A DNA stretch of 64,000 bases from Paenibacillus yonginensis (GTDB lineage Bacteria; Bacillota; Bacilli; Paenibacillales; Paenibacillaceae): contig NZ_CP014167.1 of NCBI RefSeq assembly GCF_001685395.1, positions 4,844,001-4,908,000 of the forward strand, read 5' to 3'. Shown here one piece after another: positions 16,775 to 25,347 of the stretch (the stretch's first letter is position 1; each line of letters starts with the position of its first letter). The position numbers were made by a program, and so were the translations under genes. A model generated the notes under the pieces. That model saw nothing but the letters and a program-made list of their open reading frames with translations, ran no database searches and was not told the DNA's origin.

Positions 16775-16914
16775 GGTCTGCGGACTCGAGCGATGGGCGA
16801 GATTGTGAACGTTGTCTGTGAAGCAGGACAATAATGCAGATTTTCCTATAGTCAAAATCCAATTGCTAAGTTATAATACAAGAACAAACGTATTACCCAA
16901 TATTATCCATGGTG

Positions 16915-16961
16915 AAGAACACCTCCGGCACAGGCATCGAGCTGCCCGGGGTGTTCTTTTT
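16915..16961 (+). terminator. Intrinsic terminator between mutY and the SLH gene
   Basis: Arms AAGAACACC (16915-16923) and GGTGTTCTT (16950-16958) followed by T5. A TATAAT lies at 16872-16877, so a short transcript of about 80 bases ending here is possible, though the -35 region is poor. Apart from this, the tandem repeat and the approach to the next gene, the 16707-17128 gap shows nothing. Confidence 0.75.
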
Positions 16962-17128
16962 GCGTTTTGGGGAAGGTTTGGACAGATTTTTTTCGCATAC
17001 ATAGGTTAAGTCAAAGAGGAAATAAACATCGAGCGGGAAGGAGCTGACGAAGAAGGAGCTGTGTAAGTAAGGTCTAGCTGCAGAGAAGAATAGACGATTA
17101 AGCCAGAACAAGTAAAGGAGATACGCTG

Positions 17129-18391
17129 ATGAAAAAGACAATATTAACCGCATTAATGATCGGAGTATTGGCCGCCGGGAGTTTGGGGAGCTATGGCACA
17201 GCCTCGGCAGCAGGCAGCACGGGCTTTAAGGATGTGCCCGGCAGCCATTGGGCAGCCTCGGCCATTCAGACGGCTGTAGCCGCAGGTTATTTTAAAGGTT
17301 ATGCCGACGGGACCTTCAAGCCGGGAGCGCCGGTAAGCAAAGCGGAGATGGCGGCTATTTTGGGCCGGTTAAGCGGCCAGCCTGTAGATGCCTCGGTCAG
17401 CAGTCGGTTCACGGATCTCCCGGCATGGGCTGAAGAGGGCGTGAAAGCAGCTGTACAGAAGGGTTTCATTAACCCGGCTGCCTACAGCAGCGGGAAGCTG
17501 AATGCCAATGCCTCGTTGTCCCGCGGGGAACTGGCGGTTTGGTTAACGAACGGACTGGCGAAGGTCAATGCCGATTACGGGACTGCGCTGAAGGACGTGA
17601 CCAACACCGTTGTGCCGGCCAAAGAATATTTTACCGGCAAGCTGCCTGCTGCCTTGAAAAATGCCGTAGCTGTGGCAATGGGCACGGGACTGATGAGCGT
17701 CGGGGAGGACAAGCAGTTTGGGGTTGATCGGACAACCACACGAGCCGAAGTGGCCGTGCTGCTTGCCCGCTACGAAGCAGCTGCCCACAAGCAGCCAGCC
17801 GACTTCCAGGGCTTGCGGGAGCTGAGAGAAGTGGGACTGACAGGGACGAATTTGAAGGTGATTGCTCCGAGGTATGTGAAGGTTCCTGAGGAAAAATTTT
17901 ATGAGGGGTATGATTATAGCAAGGTAACGGATGACTTTTCAAAGATTCGGGACAAAGAATTGGTTACAGTAACCGGTTACGCAACGGTCAAAGTTAAAAA
18001 CTGGATCATTGTAAATCCCTATGTGAGAGGCGATAAACGTAGCATTTACTATCCTGTATTCGTCGATGAAGGAAGCACACTTCTTCATGGTGCATACTAC
18101 TCATTTGCCGAATTCGATTTAACAAGTAAAGGTTCTAGCCTTTCGCAGGTACAAGCAGGCAGTCTACTTAATTCAGTAAGTTTCGAAGCTTCTACTTCAC
18201 CCAAATCTAAAGCATTTAAAGAATACTCCTTACCTCACACTAACGATATTACTAAAGCTAGAGGAATCTTTACTGTAAACAATCCTCATTATTGGGGAGA
18301 TGGGCTCTTGCATTTTGATCCATCGCTCACTACATATGTAAAACTTAGTAGTAAAGACGGTTATGATTTTTGGGTAAGGGCAAAAAAATGA
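17129..18391 (+). CDS. SLH-domain cell-surface protein
   Basis: A 420-residue exported protein. Residues 1-28 are a signal peptide with a likely cut after ASA. Three S-layer homology domains follow (about 33-81, 90-143 and 150-217: FKDVPGSHWAASAI, FTDLPAWAEEGVKAAV, TTTRAEVAVLLARYE), which bind pyruvylated secondary wall polymer. Residues about 225-420 match no family I know and are aromatic- and lysine-rich. The base composition changes sharply near 17,840: the SLH part is GC-rich and the rest AT-rich. The next gene begins nineteen bases downstream and continues the AT-rich block, so the two are likely co-transcribed. Confidence 0.88.
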   Translation: MKKTILTALMIGVLAAGSLGSYGTASAAGSTGFKDVPGSHWAASAIQTAVAAGYFKGYADGTFKPGAPVSKAEMAAILGRLSGQPVDASVSSRFTDLPAWAEEGVKAAVQKGFINPAAYSSGKLNANASLSRGELAVWLTNGLAKVNADYGTALKDVTNTVVPAKEYFTGKLPAALKNAVAVAMGTGLMSVGEDKQFGVDRTTTRAEVAVLLARYEAAAHKQPADFQGLRELREVGLTGTNLKVIAPRYVKVPEEKFYEGYDYSKVTDDFSKIRDKELVTVTGYATVKVKNWIIVNPYVRGDKRSIYYPVFVDEGSTLLHGAYYSFAEFDLTSKGSSLSQVQAGSLLNSVSFEASTSPKSKAFKEYSLPHTNDITKARGIFTVNNPHYWGDGLLHFDPSLTTYVKLSSKDGYDFWVRAKK

Positions 18392-18410
18392 AAGATTTTT
18401 GGGTGATCAA

Positions 18411-21400
18411 TTGAAAAAGTATCTCAAAAGAGGATTCGTTGTTTTCCTCACTACTATTTTGTTATTAATGCCGTTAATCTCTATATATGCTGGTGGCGGG
18501 CCACAAGGCCAGAAACCAGAACTTAAGTCAACATACTTTGAGCCCTCGACATTTGCGAAATCTCAGAAAAAAATTACAGAAGTAATGGGGATAGGAAAAA
18601 CAAATATCGGTGTTTATATCTATCAATTAGATAATCTTACTTGGAGAGTTGATGGTGAGTGCAACGATAAAAGACTTGCCAACGATCCTTTAACAAACAA
18701 ACCTGTTTCATCTACAGTTTGCATTGATCTTGATTTAAATGCGCCTCAGTATGTACCAACCGACTATTTAGACAACAACGATCTGCCACACTCCAAAGAT
18801 GAGTTTATAATTTCTTCACTACACCCTGTTTATATGGATGACGTGGCTTACTATAACCCTGGGAAGCCAATATTAGTTAGTGTAGATTCTTTCACTGGAA
18901 CTAGAGTGAAATTCACTTCACAAATTGGTGGAGTAATAGAACCAGATGCATACAGGCCATATAACGGTAACAAGCATACTGCTGACTATATCATTCATAC
19001 AGACCTATACTGGACGGCGACATCAGAAATAACCAAAGAAATCAGCCTTACCACCGGCGGCCAACTCCCAGTCGGCGCCACCAAGCAGCTTAACGCCGCT
19101 GTTCGGACCAAAACAGGCGACGGCAGTTTCGGCCCTGAAACCAACGTCAACACGGGGAGCGGCGGACAGACAACCTGGACGTCGTCTAATCCTTCGGTTG
19201 CTTCGGTCAGTTCCTCGGGGCTGATAAGGGCAGTAGGCAAAGGGACAACAACGATCACAGTTTTATGGGTCAAAGACGGGTTCCAGTTGACCACCAGTAC
19301 GGTGGTGACGGTTGGGGATGACTCTGGAGGAGGCGAGAATCCTCCGGGCGGGGGAGAGCCGATCGGCAGCTGTACATACAGTATAAGCAGTCCGGTACGG
19401 GGGACGACGATTTCAGGTTCTGCTATGGAGCCGACTGCCAGCGGCGTCTTGAAGGCCGACAGCCGAGGGGCAGAACGGTTTGACGTCCTAAGGGGGATTC
19501 CAACCTCTGAAAGCCTGTATGCCAACGTGTTCGGCGCAAGCTATCTGTTCCAACATAGGTGGGTTAACCTGACCGGAACCGTAACCTATAGCGTTCCCGT
19601 CAGCAAAACATATCATAAAACCTGGACCCTCCCAGGCGAATCGGGCAAGGAGCCGGATGACCCGGGCAAACCGCCGGAGCCTCAAGATACAACCGAGCAG
19701 GTTCAGCAGACGATCACCGTTAAACGGGACTACAGCTATTGGATCATTGACAATTTGGAGGTTTATCGACTGGCCGAAGCGACCGTAGAAAATTATGCAC
19801 TGGGCGGATACGGAGGTTCGGTCACGTTAAGTCCGTCAGGGTATTCCGCACCTACGGTCACCACGCAAAATGAAGCAAGCGCAGACGCCCATGTCCATCC
19901 GGCCGTCTGCAATGCGATTGATTTGGGGACTCAGGAGGTTTCCGGCGGGGAGACGGAGCCGCCTACGCCGCAGGAAGGCGGATTGTTCCAAGCCCAAGCG
20001 GAATCAAGCATCCAGCAGGTTGAAGTCAATAATGACCAGGTGATTTTTAATGGCGCTACGGTCATGAACAATGCCCGGATGAGCAGGTCGGCTCCTGCGC
20101 CCGGTTCGATCCCCCAGCCGGGCCAAATCGGCCAGCAGGTGCTGTATCAATCGGGCCTGACAGTCAGCCGAAGTTTGATCAACCAGCCGGACAACCTGAC
20201 TACCGGTACGCTGCGCTATAGTCTTCTCCCGGGGAATATTAACGGAGGCGCGGATAAAACCTTTTCCATCCCCGGGATGAACCGTGTAACGGTGCATACG
20301 CCGGTCGTCATGTATCCAGGTATCACGGATGACAAGAAGCACAACCAGCGGATCACGCCAAACGTCTCCCGTGCCGCGCTGATCCTGGACCGGCCGTTTA
20401 CGGTGACGCTGCCAACGAACGGCCAGCATCAGCAAGCTCCCGGCTATGGCAACCGGGATTACGCTAAATATACGGCGAGCAAGCAGGTGTTATTTCCGTT
20501 TGCTGTTTGGAACTCGGTCAAAAGCCAGTATATCCCGGCCAACACCTGGATCGAGGTTCCGGTCAGCCAGGAGCAGGTGACTTTTCAAATGCCAACCTGG
20601 GTTGATGAAGGGGACTATACGGTCTGGTTCCGGTCGATTGCTGAAAATGCACCGGCCAACTTCAGCGGGCAGACAGCAGCGAATCTGGATTTAGCCCACC
20701 ACGCGGCTATGAACAGCCTGGAGGTGGAGGTGATCGGCCGGCTGTACGATTTTCGGGTCACTGATATTACCGACTACAACTGGGAGCGGGTGTTCCGCAG
20801 TGAAATCGGCAAGCTGATGTCCTCCGGTGCGGCCTATTGGGTAGGACTGCGAAATATCGACGGAGGACCCAGGGGGAACGCGCCTCCATTTAAGCTGCCG
20901 GTTCATCCGGGCAGCCACCCGGATGCTGCCTACCGCAATGTAGCGGTCAAGACCGGATACACCTTCCGGTTTGATGTCATGACAAAAGGCAATATGTTCT
21001 CCGCGCAGGACAGCCTCCAGATTAAACCATCCTTTGATTATGTCAGCCTTACCGGAAGCGAACGGTTTCCGGTCGATCTGTATTACCACAGCGGTGACCA
21101 GTCTTTCATCAAGATTGGTTCCCGGGAGGACGTCGTCAGCCGGGGTGTGATATTAAATGAACCGATGAGGAATGTGCCGGATACGGAACTTATTGATACC
21201 GCTTTGTACCGGTATGATCACGATTATACATTTGGACAGATCTCCGGGCTGAGCCGCGAAGCGTTTGTCGCCCGGTTTATCGGCGTGTTTGCCAAACGTC
21301 CGGTGGGGGAAGGCACGTATCACGCTCTTCAACTGACGGAAGGGCTGCGCACTTTGGCAGGGCCTAAAAGCGGTGTTCCTGCTTCGGTGGCCCCGCAGCG

Positions 21401-21764
21401 GGCGCTGGCAGCTGTGCAGAAGTGGTACGGCGAATACAGTCTGCCGGCCGGGGTTTATGTGGTGAAGCATGGAACTAACCTGGCGGAATACGGAAGAACG
21501 CATCAGGGGATTTCGGAGCATGCGGATATTTTTCTGAAAAACGGCTACATCGTCGTCAATTTCGATATTCAGAGTATAGCGGCTGGGCAGCCCCGGCTAA
21601 CCTATCGGCAGACGCCGCTGATGAACCAGTGGCAGCTTGAAGGTTATGAAGGACAAGCCCAGGATGCCAAGGGGCATATCTTTCAGTTGAAGGACGGGGA
21701 CGTGGTCTTCTATGATGCCGACCTGTCCAGCAGGGATGACTTCCTGTCTACGGTGACCCATTAA
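18411..21764 (+). CDS. Large exported protein with one bacterial Ig-like (Big_2) domain
   Basis: About 1117 residues. TTG 18411 follows GGGTGATC and gives MKKYLKRGFVVFLTTILL, a good signal peptide. Residues about 25-200 are of unknown type and AT-rich. A Big_2-like domain (LPVGATKQLNAAV ... SNPSVASVSSSGLIRAVGKG) covers about 205-300, then Gly/Pro hinges (GGGENPPGGGEP and GKEPDDPGKPPEPQ) and a long beta-rich region to the end. I recall similar Paenibacillus proteins labelled DUF5704, but cannot confirm this. The product has no wall anchor of its own; its SLH partner upstream may hold it at the surface. Function unknown. Confidence 0.75.
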   Translation: MKKYLKRGFVVFLTTILLLMPLISIYAGGGPQGQKPELKSTYFEPSTFAKSQKKITEVMGIGKTNIGVYIYQLDNLTWRVDGECNDKRLANDPLTNKPVSSTVCIDLDLNAPQYVPTDYLDNNDLPHSKDEFIISSLHPVYMDDVAYYNPGKPILVSVDSFTGTRVKFTSQIGGVIEPDAYRPYNGNKHTADYIIHTDLYWTATSEITKEISLTTGGQLPVGATKQLNAAVRTKTGDGSFGPETNVNTGSGGQTTWTSSNPSVASVSSSGLIRAVGKGTTTITVLWVKDGFQLTTSTVVTVGDDSGGGENPPGGGEPIGSCTYSISSPVRGTTISGSAMEPTASGVLKADSRGAERFDVLRGIPTSESLYANVFGASYLFQHRWVNLTGTVTYSVPVSKTYHKTWTLPGESGKEPDDPGKPPEPQDTTEQVQQTITVKRDYSYWIIDNLEVYRLAEATVENYALGGYGGSVTLSPSGYSAPTVTTQNEASADAHVHPAVCNAIDLGTQEVSGGETEPPTPQEGGLFQAQAESSIQQVEVNNDQVIFNGATVMNNARMSRSAPAPGSIPQPGQIGQQVLYQSGLTVSRSLINQPDNLTTGTLRYSLLPGNINGGADKTFSIPGMNRVTVHTPVVMYPGITDDKKHNQRITPNVSRAALILDRPFTVTLPTNGQHQQAPGYGNRDYAKYTASKQVLFPFAVWNSVKSQYIPANTWIEVPVSQEQVTFQMPTWVDEGDYTVWFRSIAENAPANFSGQTAANLDLAHHAAMNSLEVEVIGRLYDFRVTDITDYNWERVFRSEIGKLMSSGAAYWVGLRNIDGGPRGNAPPFKLPVHPGSHPDAAYRNVAVKTGYTFRFDVMTKGNMFSAQDSLQIKPSFDYVSLTGSERFPVDLYYHSGDQSFIKIGSREDVVSRGVILNEPMRNVPDTELIDTALYRYDHDYTFGQISGLSREAFVARFIGVFAKRPVGEGTYHALQLTEGLRTLAGPKSGVPASVAPQRALAAVQKWYGEYSLPAGVYVVKHGTNLAEYGRTHQGISEHADIFLKNGYIVVNFDIQSIAAGQPRLTYRQTPLMNQWQLEGYEGQAQDAKGHIFQLKDGDVVFYDADLSSRDDFLSTVTH

Positions 21765-21823
21765 TCGTTCACAGCTGGTTCAGGATCGATACAAACGGAA
21801 GTCCTTAGAATAATAACAAAGCA

Positions 21824-21860
21824 AAACGGCCCTCATCCTTGTCAGGAATGAGGGCCGTTT
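21824..21860. terminator. Bidirectional terminator between the exported protein and sodA
   Basis: Thirteen-base arms (AAACGGCCCTCAT and ATGAGGGCCGTTT) with A-rich left and T-rich right flanks, lying between convergent genes. Confidence 0.85.
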
Positions 21861-21968
21861 CTTGTAAAGTCCAGCCGAAATTTACGGCTCGGGCTCGTGC
21901 CTCGATACTTCGTGTGATCTTCAGCAAACTGACCACACGGGCCACACTCAATACACGATTACCAAGGC

Positions 21969-22580
21969 TTAGCGTGCCGCCAGGTAACGTTTATTAACTT
22001 CGTCCCAATTAATGACGTTCCAGAATGCGGCGATGTAATCCGGACGTTTGTTTTGATATTTCAAGTAGTAAGCATGCTCCCAAACGTCCAGGCCGAGGAT
22101 TGGCGTCAGGCCTTCCATCAGCGGGTTGTCCTGGTTTGGTGTGCTTGTTACGGCAAGTTTGCCGTCTTTGCCGACCACGAGCCAGGCCCAGCCGCTGCCA
22201 AAACGGGTAGTAGCTGCTTTGGTGAACTCTTCTTTGAACTTATCGAAGCCGCCCAAATCGCTGTCGATTGCCGAAGCAACTTCACCGGATGGCGTGCCGC
22301 CGCCGTTTGGACCAATTACAGTCCAGAACAAGCTGTGGTTGGCATGACCGCCGCCGTTGTTGCGGACCGCCGTGCGGATATTTTCCGGAACTGCGCCGAG
22401 GTTGGAGATCAGCTCTTCAACGGATTTGCTTTGCAGGTCAGGAGCGCTTTCCAGCGCGTTGTTCAAGTTCGTTACGTACGTATTGTGATGGCGGTCATGG
22501 TGGATGTTCATGGTCTGCTCATCGATATGAGGTTCCAGTGCATTTGCTGGATACGGCAGAGCCGGTAATTCATGAGCCAT
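21969..22580 (-). CDS. sodA: Superoxide dismutase (Mn/Fe family)
   Basis: A 203-residue enzyme converting superoxide to oxygen and peroxide. It starts [20 protein letters not shown] and has all four metal ligands in the usual places: His in MNIHHDRHH, His in GHANHSLFW, and Asp and His in [16 protein letters not shown]. The GGGAGGT site eight bases upstream fixes ATG 22580; the open frame further upstream lies in the leader. The residues around the active site (GPNGGG, WLVV) suggest the Mn form, but metal choice cannot be proved from sequence. Confidence 0.96.
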   Translation of the reverse strand: MAHELPALPYPANALEPHIDEQTMNIHHDRHHNTYVTNLNNALESAPDLQSKSVEELISNLGAVPENIRTAVRNNGGGHANHSLFWTVIGPNGGGTPSGEVASAIDSDLGGFDKFKEEFTKAATTRFGSGWAWLVVGKDGKLAVTSTPNQDNPLMEGLTPILGLDVWEHAYYLKYQNKRPDYIAAFWNVINWDEVNKRYLAAR

Positions 22581-22647
22581 TGCGAATACCTCCCGGGTAT
22601 TGAATTGGATTTTATTGGCCAAAAACTCAGTTGGAGAAAAGGCCTCC

Positions 22648-22677
22648 ATTATATTACCCGAATTTGGCATTTTCCAA
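22648..22677 (-). promoter_or_regulatory. Promoter of sodA
   Basis: On the minus strand: TTGGAA (22677-22672), 18-base spacer, perfect TATAAT (22653-22648). The leader to the start codon is about 60 bases. Confidence 0.65.
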
Positions 22678-22830
22678 ACAGCAGAATGTTATTTTTAGAG
22701 GAAGGGGGCGGCCGGGGGGCATACAAATCAAGGGCAAACCTATGAATTATTATCGTTGGATTAATAGAGTGTTAAAATATTCATTTTCAGTAGATTTCCT
22801 AATTTACACAAGGTTAATTATCACATGAAA

Positions 22831-22858
22831 TGTAAGCGTTTAATATAAAGCGCTTTCA
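22831..22858. promoter_or_regulatory. Tandem cre-like (CcpA) sites
   Basis: TGTAAGCGTTTAAT (22831-22844) and TAAAGCGCTTTCA (22846-22858) lie back to back. The second differs from the consensus TGAAAGCGCTTTCA at only the start. They suggest carbon catabolite control of a gene nearby; which one is unclear. Confidence 0.5.
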
Positions 22859-22906
22859 GAAGAAAATGCGTGTAATCGGGAGATAATTGTGGTTTAATTA
22901 CTATTG

Positions 22907-22928
22907 AAACCGATATTTCTCGGTTTTT
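22907..22928 (+). terminator. Short terminator-like hairpin
   Basis: AAACCGA (22907-22913), loop TATTTC, TCGGTTTTT (22920-22928). The stem is only seven bases, but it ends in T5. It would end a transcript started near the cre-like sites. Confidence 0.35.
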
Positions 22929-22950
22929 GTCAGGATTTCCGGACATTGAT

Positions 22951-22981
22951 TTATGTAAAACCCGTCCTGTATTTTACATAA
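22951..22981. promoter_or_regulatory. Inverted repeat upstream of an acetyltransferase gene
   Basis: Perfect ten-base arms TTATGTAAAA (22951-22960) and TTTTACATAA (22972-22981) with an eleven-base spacer, 35 bases before the start codon. It may be an operator for an unknown regulator. Confidence 0.5.
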
Positions 22982-23015
22982 GTCTATCATGCAGAAGAAG
23001 AGGGAGATTACAAGC

Positions 23016-23456
23016 ATGCGGGTTCGTTCCTTTCAATTGAGTGATGCTACTCATGTTACAGAACTTTTGCAGGTGTCGTTGTCTGAAGAGTGTTACGAAG
23101 ATACCAGACGTGCTTTTGCAAGACAGCTTTCTTTTGATTCCGGGCTGATTATGGTGATGGAAGAGGAAGAAGGGGAAGCCGGAATTATCGGCGTGCTGAT
23201 CGGTACGATCGACCAGAACCTGGGTTGTATCTACCGGGTTGCCGTTCATCCTGAACATCGTCGCCGCGGTGTCGGCAAAGCGCTTGTACAAGCTATGGAG
23301 CAGCGTTTCCAGCAGCGCAACGTGAGCAAGATTGTAGTTGCGGGCGACGAGCACAACAAAGCCGCCATGCCGCTTTATGAAGCGATGGGTTATGCGGGCC
23401 GTATGCTTGAAGCTTTTCAGAAGCTGAGCATTGCCGCTGTGCATTCTTTGTCCTAG
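23016..23456 (+). CDS. GNAT-family N-acetyltransferase
   Basis: A 146-residue single-domain acetyltransferase. The acetyl-CoA loop is clear in CIYRVAVHPEHRRRGVGKALVQAME, and the closing part in DEHNKAAMPLYEAMGYAGR. ATG 23016 follows an AGAGGGAG site at about ten bases; an in-frame ATG at 22989 has none. It could acetylate a protein or small amine; the substrate is not readable. It is one gene between an inverted repeat upstream and a strong terminator downstream. Confidence 0.87.
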   Translation: MRVRSFQLSDATHVTELLQVSLSEECYEDTRRAFARQLSFDSGLIMVMEEEEGEAGIIGVLIGTIDQNLGCIYRVAVHPEHRRRGVGKALVQAMEQRFQQRNVSKIVVAGDEHNKAAMPLYEAMGYAGRMLEAFQKLSIAAVHSLS

Positions 23457-23505
23457 ATACAGAATCAGAAAGTAAATAGAACTTAACTGTTTTTTCTTCC
23501 GTTAT

Positions 23506-23550
23506 AGCATATCTTCCATCCGTTGCAATCGGTGTGGAGATATGCTTTTC
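23506..23550 (+). terminator. Terminator before the queG-ogt gene
   Basis: Arms AGCATATCT(T)CCA (23506-23518) and TGGAGATATGCT (23535-23546) followed by TTTTC. It insulates the fusion gene from the acetyltransferase. Confidence 0.8.
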
Positions 23551-23592
23551 TATTATTATGGCTTAATGAATAAATCAAGAGGTGATCACACT

Positions 23593-25347
23593 TTGAACCG
23601 GCAAAATCCCCAAATTCAACTGAATAGCAACCAAGCTTCTGCGGACTGGGGATGGCTGAAAGAGGAGATCCAGTCGGCTGCCTTTGAGCTGGGCATTGAT
23701 GCTGTTGGGTTTACGACTGCCGACCCGTTTCTTTCCCTGAAGCCGATTCTGGAGGAGATTCGTGAGAAAGGGTATGAATCCGGATTCGAGGAGAAGGACA
23801 TCGACAAACGGGTAGATCCCAAGCTGACTATGGCCGAGGCCGAATCGATCATAGCGATTGCAGTGGCTTATCCGTCCAAAATGATCAATCCGCCCAAATC
23901 CGAGCCCGGCAAAACACGCGGTATTTTGGCCCGGTCGGCGTGGGGCCGGGATTATCATACGGTGCTGCGCGAAGCGATGGATAAGCTGGCTGATTTTATA
24001 AGAGAACGTGTTCCGGATGCCCGGATCGAAAGCATGGTGGATACGGGGGTGCTGAATGACCGGGCGGTCGCCCAGCGGGCCGGAATCGGTTTTAGCGGGA
24101 AAAACGGCCTGATCATCTCCCCGACCTGGGGCTCATGGATTTATCTGGGCGAGATGATAACAAATCTGCCTTTTGAACCCGATCCGCCTGTGCTGGAGGA
24201 CTGCGGTGAATGCACGAAATGCCTGGATGCTTGTCCTACAGGCGCTTTGCTTGGCGACGGAATGCTCAATGCGCAGCGCTGCGTTTCTTTTCTGACCCAA
24301 ACCAAAGGTTTCCTCAGCGATGAGTTTATGCGCAAGATCGGCAACCGGCTGTATGGCTGCGATACCTGCCAGATGGTTTGCCCGAAGAACAGGGGAAAAC
24401 ATTGGGACCATCGGCCGGAGCTTCAGCCTGAACCCGAAATTGCCAAACCGCTGCTCCTGCCGCTGCTGGATATGAGCAACCGGGAGTTTAAGGACCGTTT
24501 TGGACAGAGCGCCGCTGCTTGGCGCGGCAAGAAGCCGATCCAGCGGAATGCGGTGATTGCGCTCGGCAACTTCAAAGATCGTGCTTCTCTGCCGAAATTA
24601 ATAGAAGTGCTGCTTCATGATCCGAGACCGGAACTGCGGGGAACAGCCGCATGGGCGATCAGCAGGATTGGAGGAGAAGATGCCATTAAAGCAATTAACG
24701 AGGCACTCGAAAGCGAACGCGATGAAATGGTTCTGAACTATATTCAAGAGGCGCAGACCAAGCTGCAGGAAGCAGCCGGGGATGCTGCGGCAGACTTGTC
24801 CAATGAGCCTGTGGGGGAACAAACGGACGGCGAGGTTTTCTTTTACGAGGAAATGGATTCGCCTATCGGGGCGCTCACCCTGGTCCAAAGCTCGAAAGGC
24901 CTTTGCCTGATCGAGTTCGGCGGCATTGAAGCCACCCGGGAGAAGACGCTGAAATGGGTAGCCAAGCAGCGGGACGGAGCGCAGCTCATCCGCTCCTCGG
25001 ACAAGCTGAAGGAGACGATGGCGCAGCTCCAGGGTTATTTTTCGGGGGAACGTACAAGCTTTGATCTGAAGCTCGATATGAGGGGGACTCCGTTCCAAAT
25101 GAAGGTCTGGCAGGCGCTGCTGGATGTCCCTTACGGGCGGACGGCCTCCTACAAAGAGATTGCCGAGCAAATCGGGCAGCCCCGGGCGGTTCGCGCTGTC
25201 GGGGGAGCCAACAATCGTAACCCGCTGCCCGTTGTCGTTCCTTGTCACCGCATTATTGGGGTTAAGGGCTCGATGACCGGATATGCCGGGGGAATTGAAA
25301 TCAAGGAAAGTCTGCTCACCTTGGAGCGGCAGGGGAATAAAGCATGA
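23593..25347 (+). CDS. queG-ogt: Fusion: epoxyqueuosine reductase (QueG) plus methylated-DNA-cysteine methyltransferase (Ogt)
   Basis: A 584-residue two-enzyme protein. Residues about 15-390 are a complete QueG: cobalamin-binding N-terminal domain, two [4Fe-4S] motifs (CGECTKCLDACPTG near 205; CDTCQMVCPKN near 256) and C-terminal HEAT-like repeats. QueG makes queuosine from epoxyqueuosine in tRNA wobble positions. After a linker (about 391-415) comes a complete O6-alkylguanine methyltransferase of about 165 residues with acceptor Cys551 in VVPCHRII and the RAVGGANNRNP motif. TTG 23593 has AGAGGTGATC eight bases upstream. The frame is uninterrupted, so one chain is made unless there is a hidden internal start. 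The stop overlaps the next gene (ATGA). Confidence 0.93.
   Translation: MNRQNPQIQLNSNQASADWGWLKEEIQSAAFELGIDAVGFTTADPFLSLKPILEEIREKGYESGFEEKDIDKRVDPKLTMAEAESIIAIAVAYPSKMINPPKSEPGKTRGILARSAWGRDYHTVLREAMDKLADFIRERVPDARIESMVDTGVLNDRAVAQRAGIGFSGKNGLIISPTWGSWIYLGEMITNLPFEPDPPVLEDCGECTKCLDACPTGALLGDGMLNAQRCVSFLTQTKGFLSDEFMRKIGNRLYGCDTCQMVCPKNRGKHWDHRPELQPEPEIAKPLLLPLLDMSNREFKDRFGQSAAAWRGKKPIQRNAVIALGNFKDRASLPKLIEVLLHDPRPELRGTAAWAISRIGGEDAIKAINEALESERDEMVLNYIQEAQTKLQEAAGDAAADLSNEPVGEQTDGEVFFYEEMDSPIGALTLVQSSKGLCLIEFGGIEATREKTLKWVAKQRDGAQLIRSSDKLKETMAQLQGYFSGERTSFDLKLDMRGTPFQMKVWQALLDVPYGRTASYKEIAEQIGQPRAVRAVGGANNRNPLPVVVPCHRIIGVKGSMTGYAGGIEIKESLLTLERQGNKA

Noticed and set aside
16812..17009. A 65-codon frame between mutY and the SLH gene
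   Set aside because: It runs through the terminator hairpin and lacks a ribosome site.
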